64,000 bases of DNA from Diphasiastrum complanatum (taxonomy: Eukaryota > Streptophyta > Lycopodiopsida > Lycopodiales > Lycopodiaceae), in the NCBI GenBank assembly GCA_029204225.1, contig CM055108.1, forward strand, positions 25,427,803 to 25,491,802. Direction: 5' to 3'. The translations under genes were made by a program, and so were the position numbers. The notes beneath the pieces were generated by a model. That model searched no databases and was not told the DNA's origin. It worked only from the letters and a program-made list of their open reading frames with translations. Positions 31,530 to 46,400 of the stretch are shown one piece after another (position 1 is the stretch's first letter; each line of letters starts with the position of its first letter).

Positions 31530-34104
31530 TAAGTTGAAGCCACGAAGAGGCATTTGATGATGCCCTTCCAACGCTGCCCATTTATAACAAAGAGTGAAGC
31601 ATTCATATGGGAATGCGGCTCAGCACTACTACTAAAGCAACTCCACAAAGGGATTTGACATAATGAGGAGCCATCATTGCGGCTAGAATGGCGTGCTGTC
31701 CCACACCAAGTTAGCCAAAGCCCCTCTTGAACCATATAATTGATTCAAGACTGTTTCTGGAGAGCTCAAACGAGCTATTAAGGCCAATACTAAGTAGCAG
31801 TTCGCTGCCGACTCTTTATTGTCCCTTTTAGCCGCTTCTCACTTAGAAAATAGAATCCATGGCTTCCACCTGGATTCTGTGCTTTCGGTCTACGAAGAAG
31901 CACCGGCAGAGTCATCTCACCAGGCCTCGAGTTCTCATAGTCGTCGTCGTCCACACAACGAGATCGTTATTCTTGACTCACCTTCCGCGTCACGACGTCG
32001 CACTAGGCATACCTCGTCAGCTGCACTTCCACCCCCTACTGTTGTTCACACTGAACTTCCCATTCCCCCAGCCTCTGATGCTTCCCTCATCTCTGCTTCC
32101 ATTCAAGGATAGTCTGTGATCATTGGGCCTACCACTCCCATTACAGCTGCCCAGGCTGTCACCCCCACACACCGAAGCCACCTCACCAAACACATAGTTC
32201 TTCATGGATATGTTCGATGATTCCGACCCCCTTGGGGCCACCAAAATTTTTGAAATGCCCCAGAGCCCTGCACCCTTTGAATAGCAATCCCCTGGAAGAG
32301 GATTCAGACATATCCATGAATCTACTGTTGGTGTTGAAGATGTTAGCCAACCACCTCATATGGAAGACAATCTAGCCGCACTTTAGGTCAACAAAGCTAT
32401 ACAATCACCAAAACAGTTTGACGCCACAGTGCCTGAAGGGTTTGAAGAGGAAGACCTTTTTGAAGAAGAAGACATAGTGGCGCCTATTCCACGCCAACCA
32501 AGGACAGCTCCATCAGGTCCTCCTGTTGCTGCCGCCTCCACAACCGTCGATTCTGGTGATGCTCTAGGTTTGGTTTCAAGCCTTGTGCAAGTGATCCAGT
32601 CGATGCTGGATAAGAAGAGGAAAATGGAGCAGAGAATCTTTGATCTGGGGTCCGAAAACACTATGATCAGCCAGAAACTTGTCCAGCTGGATCGAGAGTT
32701 GAAGTTTCCAAACAACACGAAGACAAGGCTGAAGCCGAAAAGAAGTTGGCCCAGCAACAAGCTGATCGCTTGGAAGACTACATCAGCTCCCTGCAAAACG
32801 CCCTGACAACCGCACAGGATCAGGTGGATAAGACCATGCAGGATGCACAACAACAAGTGCAGCTGCTGAAGGGGCAATTACAGATGGCTGAACAAGATCG
32901 CATGTGGCTTCAAGGTGAATTGGATGCGACCACCCTTGAGCGTGATGCATATTTTCAAACACAAATACTAGATCATCCGGTCACACCGACGGAGATTGCG
33001 TATTTGTTCAAGAAAGTGGAGACATACAAAGTGGCCCTTCAGGGACTTTAAGGCCGCTTTGACAAGTTCAAATGAGCAGCTTCAATCGAGTTGGCAAAGG
33101 CTAAAGAGACCATCACTGTCTATGAAAAAGCAGCCGCCCGAGTGTTGGAAGCCGGACGACAAATCCCCGTACCGGTCATGCCGCAATTCTCCCCTCCGCG
33201 CCAAGAAGCCGTACCAATGGATACAAGGGTTCATTTGAGCATGGACCAGGGGGGAGCTCTAGATATAGCAGACCAACCGCTAACCATACCAGTAGTACAA
33301 GAAAGTCCATCTTCATCAAGGACAACACCTCTATTCAGAAGGCCCATCAGTGTCGAGGACCAGATCCAGACCTTCTTAAAGCAACATCCACATGAGTCCT
33401 CATGTGGTGGATGGGTTCTGAAGTTTAAAACCTCCGAGATCGAGGCCGACAAAGAGTTGGACAAAATACCTGCATTGGGAGAGCAGCCGACATGGAGAGT
33501 CACGATTTTTGAGAAAACTCTAGAATCAATTAGGAGTTACGTCGCTAGCCCTCGCCAATTGCGAGTAGATCCCTATTACGTGCCAATGTCGTGAAGAAAT
33601 AAATGGAAAGATTTGGGATTGGCTATGGACAAGATCACCATCCATACGCCCAATTGGCCAACCATCCATTAGCCTTACAGCTGGACCATCTCAGTGGATT
33701 TCCATCGCGCTTTACAAGCCTATCAACGAGAGTATGTCCACTCTCCAGCTCCAACAGTGTGACAATCGGCAATGTTTGCTAAAGATCTAACTCTGTTGTC
33801 GTCAGTGGCAACCAGATGGGACGATTGTCTCCCTCCTCTGGCATTCGACCCAAATAAGCCGATGGCCTTAGAGCAAATCAAAGATCAGTTGTCGGTTGCT
33901 CGTTTATATTTTCGTGCGGCAATGATGGGAGGCTCCTGGGAATCACGCTTCACATCATGGACAACCTCCAAGTGGATTGCAAGAGCCCACCTTTGTCTCC
34001 TGCAACACAATTTGGATTTTAATACTGCACGTCTCGATTTTATTGAGAAGGTGCAGCATCATTTAATCAAGATTCAGCGCGAAGCCAATAAAAGTCCCCA
34101 GTAA
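31530..34104 (+). pseudogene. Additional ORF of a gypsy family (plus copy), unknown protein
   Basis: With stops and frameshifts, the strand encodes a protein homologous to the minus-strand ORF at 43447-46661. In order: a helical N-terminal part (SGELKRAIKANTK, then LLSLLAASHLENRIHGFH), a Ser/Pro/Thr-rich low-complexity region (about 31900-32150), an acidic segment, a long coiled coil (about 32570-33150, Gln/Lys/Glu heptads), and a conserved C-terminal domain. That domain has FRRPISVEDQI, HPHESSCGGW, IPALGEQPTW, ITIHTPNWPTIH and FDPNKPMALEQIKDQL followed by RAAMMGGSW. It ends at 34104, about 50 bp before the probable LTR. No membrane segment or enzyme motif was seen. Its function is unknown. 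Confidence 0.7.
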
Positions 34105-34154
34105 CTGCATATTGCAGTTGTCGTGGGACCGCCACCAGTTTTGGTGGGGGATAC

Positions 34155-34800
34155 TGTTGGAGGGTTTGCGGATCTCAAGGCAACCCTAACCCTAGTTAAT
34201 AAGTGAGAGGGATTTGGCACCCTGCGTATGTAAGTCCAACCCGATGATCACATAGTTGTTTGATTGATTAGTTAAAAGTCAATAAAAGGACTTTTGGCCT
34301 TTTTATGGGACTTTTAATGTCACGGGGCCTAAATGTCAAGTTAGTGAATAAAGTTGGGTTTCCCTCCAATTTTGATGGTTCCCACACTTTTTTTAAATTT
34401 GAATAAAAAGAGAGACAAGACTGGACCAATAGGATTCAGAGGCCAGGGTCCTCCTCTCTACTATAAGATGGACCAACTCGAGTTGCTCCTCATGTTCATT
34501 TCCTCATTTCAATAAAGCATATTGGTTCTCTTCAGAAATGGATTGATGAATGTTCTTGCTCTCTATCACTTTTCCTCCATCTCTCATGCTTATTTGGATT
34601 AGTAAGCTATCTCTGTTGTGGATGTGTAGTGTTAAGGGATTGTAAGTGTTAAGGGATGTGTAGTGTTAAAGAGTAGGGTTAATGGATGTAGAGATAGATG
34701 TGAATCCTCCATTCAAGTTGAAATCTGAACTAAACTATCGCTCTCATGGGAACGAACCTACGCGTGACAACTAACTCCGTCTCTTTGATGCTAGATTGAC
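34155..34800 (+). repeat. Probable gypsy LTR (plus copy)
   Basis: The segment starts TGTTGGAGGG right after a G-rich purine tract (GGTGGGGGATAC), following the additional ORF. It contains CCAATAGGATT at about 34428-34438, a TATA-like CTATAAGATGG at about 34462 and AATAAAG at about 34513. The CCAATAGGATT and the following GGCC-rich box recur, in reverse orientation, in the other copy (about 43180-43200), so these are homologous LTR promoters. The right border lies before the copia sequence at 34830. Confidence 0.55.
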
Positions 34801-34829
34801 TAGATCTTGGATTCAGGTTAGGCAAGGAA

Positions 34830-36260
34830 AGAAACCCACTACATTCGCAAAGGCATTGAGCAACAATTCATTACTTCTTATTCTCCTCAGTCGAATGGAC
34901 TTGCTGAGAGAAAAAAATCAAACCTTCGTCGAAGCGACTAAGTGTATGCTCAAGTAGCATTGCCTAAATTCTTATGGGCTGAAACTGTTTCCACTACAGC
35001 TTATATTCAAAACAAATGCTCGTCAACGAAAGAGCTCTTAGACAAAATATCTTACGAAGTTTGGACATGCTCCAAACCTTCATCATTGAACCTCAGAGTT
35101 TTCAGATGTATTGCCTATACATAAATACTATAGGAGATAAAGAAAAAGTTGGACTTCGACAATATTAAATCCATTTTCATTGGTTATACGAGTTAAGATA
35201 AATCTTATAAGTTGATCTCGTTGAATCGAAGATATTCACTAGCCGAGATATCATCTTTATTGAGGATCAGTTTATCCACCTCAAGGGTAATGGCAGAGCT
35301 CAAACAGTTGATCTATTGAATACTTTTATTTTCAACTCAACTATTATTATTGAAGGTTTGAATGCGTCAACTTCAGACCAACAACTTATCAATAGTGAAT
35401 CAAAAGAAAATGTTGCAGCTCAGTAACAACAGAATCAAGAAAATAATAATCAGCCTCATTCGCCTCCTAGAAGATCGACAAGAGATCGTAGATAACCTTA
35501 TAGGTATATCGATGAATCTACTTGTTATGTCATTTGAGAGCCGCCTATTATCAAAGAAGCACTCAATCAATCAAACTCTTATCTATGGAGATAAGCTATA
35601 GATAGAGAGTATTCATCTCTCATAAAAAATCAGACTTGGACTATTGTCAAGTTACATTCCAACAAAAATGTAGTTGATTGCAAATGGATTTTCAACGTCA
35701 AATACAAAGAGGATAGAAGTATGGATCGAAGGAAAGCTTGACTTGTCACATGAGGGTTTTTTCAAATCCCAAATATCGACTATACTAAGACTTTCAATCT
35801 GGTAGTAAAGCATTCCTCAATCAGACTTCTACTATCGTATGTTGTTGCAACGAATATGGAGATACATCAGATGGATGTACAGACAGCTTATCTGAATGGA
35901 GTTATCAAAAAATATATCTACATGATACATCCTGAAGGTTATCTAATCAATGACAAATAGAATCATGTATGTAAACTCCATAGAGCACTTTATGGCTTGA
36001 AGTAATCTGCCAGAGCTTGGTTTCAGAGGATTAACACGTTTCTTTGATCATGGTTATAACCCAAGCACTTCATGTTCGAATGTCTACTTCAAGTCAGTGC
36101 AACATTCCTTTACTATCATCACATTGTACATGGACGACACACTGCTATTCAACGACAGTGTCGAACTTGTTGGAAGAAGGAAAGAGGATACATAGTAAAA
36201 TTGAAGTCAAAAGACGAACTATCAAGCTTTGTAGAATAATCCTTCTTCTAATGTATGATT
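34830..36260 (+). pseudogene. Ty1/copia (family A) integrase end and RT
   Basis: The integrase end reads KGIEQQFITSYSPQSNGLAERK (with the catalytic Glu motif replaced by LAERK), then WAETVSTTAYIQNKC and FRCIAY. RT starts WTIVKLHSNKNVVDCKWIF, followed by ATNMEIHQMDVQTAYLNG, ALYGLK and the intact catalytic motif TLYMDDTLLF (YMDD at 36127-36138). At least six stops and frameshifts are present. The copy ends near 36260, where an inverted LTR of the same family follows. Confidence 0.8.
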
Positions 36261-36589
36261 ACGCCTAAAAAAAATGGAGAAAGCTATTACGACAATTGTC
36301 ACATTCATACTTTTAGTAACTACCTTTGAAATCATTAGTACTAAAATGATTTCGTAGACAAACAATTAGAGAGTACAAGTGATAGACATAAAATATTGCA
36401 GTGCCGAAACACTCGACTATTCCGACTAATCGATAAGAGATTTAACAAATACCAATAACTTCAGAGAAGTTTGCAAACATTCCGACATAATACTAAACAC
36501 AATAAGAAAGTATGAGATTTAGTAAGTAGCATGTACAAACCATATGATGCGAGTACAAAACAATAGCGGATGAAGCCATGTACTCTAAA

Positions 36590-37045
36590 TTGTCTCTGAG
36601 TAACTGATAACTCTGTTTGATGCACTTCTCCTGATAAGTAGCAAGCGCTACTAGCAATATTCAAAGTAGAAACTCAGTTCTAATGTCTCTCTCTAATGAT
36701 CAGCTATTTATACTAATGAGGACTGCCACTTATGCTTATCCAATTAGGGCAACCAATTAGGTTGTAGGTCGTAATTGGAGCTTAGCCACAATGTGAGGTC
36801 ATCCATCCAGTTAGAATTTCATGGAAATATACTTGCTAACCAACTCGGGTAAGTCGTTAGTTTCATAACAGACGAAAACAGCCTTTGACACCTTCAATAG
36901 TTCGTCGTTGTCGAAGTCATCTATTGAGCGATTCCTGTGTATTTATGTAGACTGTGTAGAAACACGAATAAAACTATAGAGTTATATAAATGAATGGATA
37001 TAAATTAACTATAGGATTATAGAAGAATAATCCAATAGAACTAAT
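36590..37045 (-). repeat. Ty1/copia LTR (family A), inverted
   Basis: This is the reverse complement of the LTR at 25346-25740 with moderate divergence (shared blocks listed there). It lies between two plus-strand RT fragments of the same family, in the opposite orientation. It is therefore either a separate insertion (solo LTR) or the product of an inversion. Confidence 0.7.
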
Positions 37046-37049
37046 AAAA

Positions 37050-38006
37050 TATGCGAAACGAATGCTGTCCTCAAAATTCGACATGACAAATATGGGCGAA
37101 GTCATTAATCGATCAAAGGAAAGCTCAACTAGTAGCAAGAGAATTTTTCCAAATTTTGAATATCGACTACAATGAGACATTCAGTCTTGTGATGAAGCAT
37201 TTCTTGATTATAACTCTCATATCGTATGATGTTGCAGCCAATCTTTCAGCTCAATGTACATACAACTTATATGAACACAGTAATCAAATAAGATATCTAC
37301 ATGATGCAGCTCAAGGGTTACATGCTCAACGATAACAAAAATCATGTTTGTAAACTCCATAAGGCACTTTATGACTTGAAGCAATCTGCTAGGGCTTGGT
37401 TTTAGAGGATCAACACCTTCCTCATTCAGCAAGACTACAAACCAAGCACTGTCAATTCTAACTTGGACTTCAAGGGCCAATGCTATGGAGAAGTCAACAA
37501 TGACAAGCTCCACATACTCAGTGAATACATAGATCCGAGTTGGGCAGGAGATTTAGACACTCATACATTCACGTATGGACTTACATTCTTCCTTAATGGC
37601 GGTCCTATCTCATGGAAAATCATAAGCAAACCTCTATAGCTCTTTCTTCTACAGAGTGAGAATAGATCACTATCTCTCAAGCAACTTAAAAAGTTGTATG
37701 TTTGAATAATTTGATATCGGACAACAGTTTGAAATAGTTATGCTCCGACAATTGTCTTATGTGATAATCAAAGTGCCATTGCCTTATCAGCCAACCCTAG
37801 ATATCATTCTAAGATTAAGCACATTGAAAATAAGTATCACTATATCAGGAGTAAGATTCTCAACAAAGAGGTATGCTTAGAGTACTATTAAACACAAAAC
37901 ATGACAACGGACATATTTACCAAGGCACTGAGCGTTGATGCAGACGACAAATTTTGTCCATCACTTAGTTTGAAGATCAAGGCATTCATGGATCTGAATT
38001 AAGAGA

Positions 38007-38007
<1 letters not shown>
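37050..38007 (+). pseudogene. Ty1/copia (family A) RT-RNase H, second copy
   Basis: The strand covers the same RT part as 35640-36060 (for example NHVCKLHKALYDLKQSARAWF), then jumps by deletion over the YMDD block into RNase H: IDPSWAGDLDTHTFTYG, ISWKIISKPL, CDNQSAIALSANPRYHSKIKHI and DIFTKALSVDADDK. It ends with the purine run AAGAGAC before the poly-G tract. Several stops interrupt it. Duplication of the RT segment shows it derives from a second family member. Confidence 0.8.

Positions 38008-38050
<43 letters not shown>
38008..38050. repeat. Poly-G homopolymer of 43 bases
   Basis: Uninterrupted G43 stands exactly where the copia polypurine tract ends and before TGTAATGATC. A homopolymer of this length can form G-quadruplexes. 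It may be an expansion of a G-rich polypurine tract or an assembly/sequencing inflation. Confidence 0.9.
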
Positions 38051-39652
<1,602 letters not shown>

Positions 39653-40029
39653 GTGATACACTTTCGTGAGAAAGAGAAAATGCCTTAAAAGTTGAGGGAT
39701 TTAAAAATTACCCGTTCCCCTTTAAATGCTATGTTTGGCAAACATAAAGAAGCGATGTTTATGACAATTTTACAACATGCCTTGTTGCATATGTGGCTTG
39801 GCATATAGCCAACTATTTTGTATAGTTGTCACCCTCTTTACGTTTACCATATATATACAAATATAGTATATGCCATGCTTCTGATGGCTTCCAAATGTAG
39901 GTGTAAAGGGGAACCTTTTGTCACTCCCCGATCTTGTTGTACATGGGTCCTCAATTTCCTATGCATGGTCTTATCCCATGTACATCACAAATGTGGTGAC
40001 AACTTTTAAAACATAGTTGCTAAGGGGAG

Positions 40030-40714
40030 CAATTTTTGGCTATGCATGCAGATCCATGCAGTGCATTGGCGTGAGAGAAAATACAGTTCTCCCACGAGTA
40101 ATGTCTCGCTTACTAGCGGACTTGTGGATCTCTTACAAAAACTTGTCTCGCACGCAGGCGGACTTTTATTCTGTATTTTCGTCTTGATTGCTTACTAGCA
40201 TTAGACTACTTCATGTATATGTCTATCAAGTATCATCCAAAGAGTATATAGTCGCTATGTGTAACTTCTAGATTAGAGTAACTAAACATCTACAACTAAT
40301 CAGGAATTACAAGAGTGGCAGATTAGCCACGACCTAGCGTGTATCTGCTGATGTCATGCCATCAGATCAGATATCTGTCCTTCTGGGTACTTGCATAATC
40401 TTGCTGGTCCTTTTTGGAGCGTGAGGGCAGAAAGGGTGTCGTGATCATTTTCGTTTCTCGTTGTCTGACTTTCTCCTGCTGTACCGCGAAATATTCTCTT
40501 TCACGAATCTTTCACGTTCGTGTCTTCTCGTCAAGATGTTCGCGAACATTTTCGCTTCGTGTCATTTGACTTTCGTGTTCGCGAACATTTTCCTCAGGCA
40601 GAGGGCTGAAAGCTAGCAAAGCTTTGTAAGTAGAAACGTTTTGTTTCTTCAAGTAGGACATTCCAAATAGCGAGATCATGTCTCTACTCTTCTGTTGAAA
40701 ATTAAGATTCCAAC
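40030..40714 (-). repeat. Possible LTR, minus orientation
   Basis: On the minus strand the segment begins TGTTGGAATCTTAATTTTC at 40714 and has a TATA-like GACTATATACTC near 40242-40253. It contains internal direct repeats of TTCGCGAACATTTTC (40539-40590 area) and related CGTTCGTG/TTCACG motifs. No partner LTR or primer-binding site was recognised, so it may be a solo LTR. Confidence 0.3.
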
Positions 40715-40719
40715 ATGAC

Positions 40720-42880
40720 AATTGGAAGCTGTTGTTCGCTAATACAGACCAATCATTAATGTTACTCCATGCGTCGTTTTAAATTAAACTAGTCTAAAGA
40801 GTCATAAGGCCCGGTGGGCCGCCATTGCAGCCACTTAAGAACCGAGAAATTTGACAAAGATGATTCAACCAAAATTAAACTCTAAGGTTGAATACAAATC
40901 ATATGCAATTTTTCACATTGCACATTGAATTAAATTCAATCTGTTAGTACAACAATTGAAACATTTTAATCAAATTTGCTCTTAATTGCATTAACTTTTC
41001 ATTCATTCTTTCTCACTTCTAAATCTCAAGGAATGTTAGGGTGAGACCTACCATCCTTATAGTGACGGAAATGATTAAGAAAAGGGTGAAGAAAAATATG
41101 AGTTGGAATTTGTACTATGAAGTTGGATTTTGTGACAATTCTCAAGAACTTCACAAAGTACTGATTTGCTCAAAGGTCATACGAGTAGTTCCAAAAATTG
41201 ATTTTTGGACGATTAGATCGGGAAGCGGATGAATTTCCTGGAGGAAGAACATGTGGTATGAGATGCAGACAATTCAAAAGGGGGGTTTGAAACTGACTAG
41301 ATCAAGTTGACCATTGTACGGTTGTAAATCTAAAATGATGCCAAATACTAATGGTCACAAAACGGTGTTTTGTCAAAAATTTGAGGTATTGGTCATGACC
41401 CCTTATGGATATCTCAAATTTACAAAATCGGAAACCCTTCTTTATTTTGAGAATATACTAGTTAGTTTCTTTAGCCTAATTTTATGTGATTCCTTGAATG
41501 GTAATTGTTATCAACCGACGACCTTGGACGATGTCACATGAATGATTAATAAAATTGTTTTCTAATATAAGGGCTTTTCTTCCTTGAATAATCAATAAAT
41601 CCTTTTATGATTGTACGAACCAATTCTCTATGGGGTAATACATAAAATCTTTGGATAAGTCATTCAAGGAAATGTGTTGGGACATTAACTGTATTAAGTT
41701 ATGTTCATGCAACACATATTTTTTTTTCTTTCAAAGTTCTTCACCTAGGCATGTCTCAACTGATATGCGCCACATGTGCCTCTTGGAAACATGTGTAGTT
41801 TTCTATTAAAAGGGAGAGAAGTTGGTGATAGAAAGTTATCTACGACAAACATCTATTGCATAGATTTCAGGAGGAATCCCAAGAGCGATAGGATATTTTG
41901 ATATTGCAAAAATCTTATAAGAATTGTAATAGATATCTAGTTAGAAGATGTAAGGAAAGGGAAATCAGGAAACATCCTTGTAAATAAAAAAGTTGTTGAT
42001 GATGAATCTGATTGATTTGTATCAGAACTAGGGAGCTATATTACAAGAAAAAGTTTGTTGAAATCTTTTTCTTGTCGGTTGTGATCAACTTGATCTTAGT
42101 TTGAACAAGGATCCGAGAGTTGATGCAAGGAATCAAATTCACGATAACAATATATTATTTTGAAATAATCTCTGATTGAGATTTTGGTTTCAAAATAGCA
42201 TTCTTTGAGAAATGTTCTCTCTTAGATGTAACTGACTTACATGATTCTTAGTTAAAAAAGTGTTGTTTACAGATCGGGTAAGATCTGTAGATATATGCTA
42301 TGTAGTGAATCTTTGAGGGATCATAAATTCTTTTGTACAAACATTTAATCATGTGAAGCTACAAAGTATTCCATGGACTGAGTTTATTTGCATGCACAAA
42401 CTAGTCAATAAAACATAGGCATATTGATGAGAATTGTTGAAAGATAGTTACTTGTAGGTTAATAATGATTTCTCAACGAGAATTACTTATTGAACTAGAA
42501 TGGGTTTAGAGTCAAATTGAATGTGGTGTGTAAAATCCAAATCCACACCTAAACATTCAAATACTTCTAAATCAAGACCAACTAATCGGATCAGAAGTGT
42601 TATTTATGAGTTACTTGGTTAAATTATAGAATATATCACTTAATGATACTATAGTTTATTTGTAATGCTTATAAGTCACAACATTTATGAGTCATTTTTG
42701 GATTCATTAAAAGGGTTTTGTGCATAGGATACACATGAAATCCCTCCCGCCTGTCAACAAGGGTTTGATCATTGGATAGGTACCTAACTATGCATAGATG
42801 CTATTTTTAGTTATTTTCCTACTTTCTCCCTTAACTCTATTCACCACTAACACTAACATTCTTCATGATTTTGGGTGAAG
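40720..42880. other. Mostly unassigned region with a possible decayed LTR
   Basis: TGTTGGGACATTAAC at 41675, a TATTAAAAGGG box near 41803 and TTGTATCAGAACTAGGG near 42018 together resemble an LTR of about 340 bp followed by a degenerate tRNA-Met primer-binding site (TGGTATCAGAGC type). No gag is visible after it. The small ORFs at 41041-41232 and 41314-41541 show no motif. Confidence 0.35.
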
Positions 42881-43455
42881 GGAAGGGATAGAAAAGAAGC
42901 GGAAGAGAGAAGAGAAGAGAGAAAGAGAGAGAGAGAGAGATGAGATGGAGGTTAGCTCAAATGCTCAATGTCATTGCTTATGGAGAAACCTTAACTAATC
43001 ACAAACAAAAAGCATGGAGGAAATGGAAATAACAAGCAATCACAAATATAGCATAAGCAAGATTGACTAGCAAATGAGAATGCTTGAGCTCTCAAAATGG
43101 TAGAGTCTTCTCTCTATTAAGCATGAGAATAGTGTACAAATGGTGTCTTTTTATAAAATGGGGAAGGCCCTTGCCCCTCAATCCTATTGGCTAATATTCA
43201 CATTGATCCTATCCATTCATCTTGGACCCAACTTGATCCAAGGGTCCATAAAAAGTACATTGAAATTCACAAGATTCATGTGAGTCCCAATTTGGACCGA
43301 ACTCTAAAAAGTAATATCTAAGATTAAAAAAGACTTTGGGCCTCTAGTTTTATTTTAATTCAAAGGCCCAAGTCTATTTTATTTTATTTACACTTAGGCT
43401 TGCGTGCTCATTGGGCCATGGGCTTACATTGCAGGATGCCATGCCCTTACACTTT
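42880..43455 (-). repeat. Probable gypsy LTR (minus copy)
   Basis: It follows the additional ORF on the minus strand. It contains CCAATAGGATT and a GGC-rich box, then TTTTATAAAAAG (TATA, about 43152-43163) in the same order as in the LTR at 34155-34800. A short (AG) run near 42925-42940 lies at its distal end. Borders are approximate. Confidence 0.5.
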
Positions 43456-46400
43456 GTTGGGAATACCCCCAACAGGACCCACGGCTTGAAGTAGTGCCGG
43501 TCCCTCGGCACTCTGCCAGTTTAGTATAGCGTCCTCTTTGCCCGCCTCTGGTGGATCATGTGCCCATAACGTCTTCCATGAAGTGAGACGGTCCAGTTTC
43601 TTCGTGTCCTTGGGCGTGTGGAAGGACTTGTGGACTCTTGTCAGCCATTCTTGATCGACCCATGCTTGGAATCGGCACGTCCAGGGTTCTCCAAGGAATG
43701 CAGCTCGGTAATATACACGAGCGACTGGCAGTTGATCTTCGAATTTGTCGGAAGCTAGCGCCTTATTAGGATCAAAGAATATTGAGGAAAGAAAATTATC
43801 CCATTTGGTTTCAATGCCCATTAAATGTTCTAAGTCATGGGCGTAAGTGGCTGTCGCGCAGACTGTTGGATCAGGGCAGTTGACATAGTGGTGAGAGCCC
43901 TTCCGGCATCCACATCCGTAGTCCAACCGTACTCTGAATGAATAATCGGCCAATTGAAGTTTTGAATTGTGAGTTTGTCTAGAGGGTGCCGCATTCCGCC
44001 CATTTGGATCGTCGTGTACATGGCAAGAAGTGCGCGTTCACCCGTAATTGTTGCGGAGTCGTCACGTAGGCCCTGATGGCTGTAAGGTCTCTTTCACACA
44101 ACTACTGATGCCACTCTGGTTGTGGTTGGAGGGCGGGTAATGCTTGCAGTTCTTTGCCCTTTATTTTTTGAGCTGAAAACGATATCTGCCAGCCACCTCT
44201 TGATGACTCGTGGGGATACTTTGATAGGAATTCGTTTATTTTCTCCTCCACGGACTTTGGTCTTCGGAAGGCCCGGTTGGCAGATATCGTGCGTGAACCT
44301 CTGGATGATGTGGCTTGGCTTTGGCTGGTATCTGCGTCTTGGCCCTGGTCTCGCGTCTCAGCAGCCGTATCCATTTGTCCTTGGTCTTGGCCTTCGAGCC
44401 ATTGATCTTTGGTTAAATCCCCCTGCTTCCTGCTGGCTTTGGTCTTGGCTTGTACTGGCATGTGCAGCGTAAAAAATAGGTGGCGGTGGAATTACCACGG
44501 GGGTGGGCTGGGCCTTCGTTTCCATGAATTTTTGGAAAGCCTTGAGGGCTTGCTTGGCCTAGGCGAGCTTGTGAGTTGCGCTTGTCTGATATTTATTGAA
44601 CTCTTCCTGGTAGCTATTTAAGGTTTGGCTATAAACCTGCACCTGACGTCGAAGAAGATTCATTTCTGATTGAGAGAGCGGCCTTGAGTCTGGTGCAGGT
44701 TGAGCTAACCAAACGATCTTTTCATCTTGTAGGGCTTTGACCTCCGTCCCCAGGCACGTATTCTCTACTTTCAAAAGGTTTAGTTGCGTCTGGATGGGAA
44801 CAAGCCATTGGGATGCTTTGGATTGAAGCTCCCGCACCTTCATGGAGGCCTCTGTCAGTGCTTTGGAGAGGCTTTGGATATAATTATTGAGGCCCTCCTC
44901 CTTCTGCTACAGCTTGGTGATCTCATGGTGCCCTACTTGTTCATGTTGCTGAGCCAAAATCAGCTCGTGCTGCAGCTTGGTGAGTTTTGCTTGCAGTTGT
45001 GTGTTGCTTGTTGCCAGGTGTAGTACCCTACTTTCCAAGATAGCTTTGGCTGCTACCGCATCCAAGATGTATTTCTCTAGAGTCTGGTACGCCATAGTTA
45101 GGTCTGTGGGAGCAGCCAGTACACTGGCACTAGTAGGGGCTTGTGTTGTATCGGCCCTGACGACTTGTGGAGTACCGTCGTCATCATCTTCTATCAGGTT
45201 CTCGTTGGACCTGATGCCATCTGGGGCGGTAGGATCAGTCCGATCTGGCGATTGTACGAAAACTGTTTGGACAAATGCGTCATCAGTCAACGATTGGTTG
45301 CCCTCGACAACCTTTGTTGGCAAAGTAGGTGGAGTTTGAGAAGCAACTGTGGAAACATGGGTGAGGGCGGTTTGTCCTAACGAGAGGATGGGAGGAACAG
45401 AGGGGAACTGAAGGGTGGTGTGGAGTATGGAAGAAGGTGAGGATGGAGCAGAAAGTGTTTGGCGTGGGGGTGAAAAATTGATGAGTTGCATCCACGCTAG
45501 AGTGTCGAGAGACAATTGAGAATCAGACGGATTAAATGGTATGGAAGCAATGGTGGCGGCAGGAGTGATGGAGGATGCGATGGTGATGGACGGAGTAGTG
45601 GATAATGGAACATAGATGGAAGTGGTATCAACAGCGGGAACGGGGGTGGACACAGAAACAGAGGGAACGAGGGCATACACAGAAACAATTGTGGATGGAA
45701 TAGGAAGGGAGGTAGCGACAACAGAGATCGGAGTGGGGGGTTGCACGGAAGAAGAAGTGGTGGTGGTTGATGTAGTGGTTAGTGCGGTAGTGGAGGCACA
45801 TCATCGGGTAGCAGGTGGAGATGAAGATGTAGAGGGAGCGCCACACATTCGTTTGCTGGTCGTTGTGTTAGTAACTACAGGTTGGGAGGAGGTGGATGTT
45901 TTAGATGGCGGATAAAGGTTAGTATGTGGCACGAGAGTAGACAAAAGGGATGAGCGTTGGAAACCGCGCACTTTTGTCTCGAGAAGTGCGCAGGCAAAAT
46001 TACACAACAGGGGGCCTGCTGCGATACGCTCACGGTTGTTAGGTTCGATGGAGTTGGTTAGTTCACGAATAAGGAAGCTATGCTAGTCGTATGGCACAAT
46101 TGAGGGGCCAAGGAATTCCAAAAAGGATTCCACTATCTGACTCAGTAGCTTAGACTAGATTATGTCCTTGCGCAATGTTGAAATAACCAGAAAGTTATTC
46201 AATAGATGCACAACAGCCTGAATGACGGGTTCCATGATAGCATCTATCAGGTAACCATTGTTAGTCTGGATTGGGATTTTTGGTGCAGTTTGGGTGACGA
46301 AAGGTTTGATCAGACTTTTGGCATGGCGATGGGAGATGGGCTGACGATCACCGGACATAATGCTAATGGTGACCATCGAGTCTGCATTAATCATGACCTT

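Noticed and set aside
44122-44472. Plus-strand ORFs across 44-46 kb
   Set aside because: They are shadows of the minus-strand additional ORF, whose homologue at 31.5-34.1 kb fixes the coding strand.
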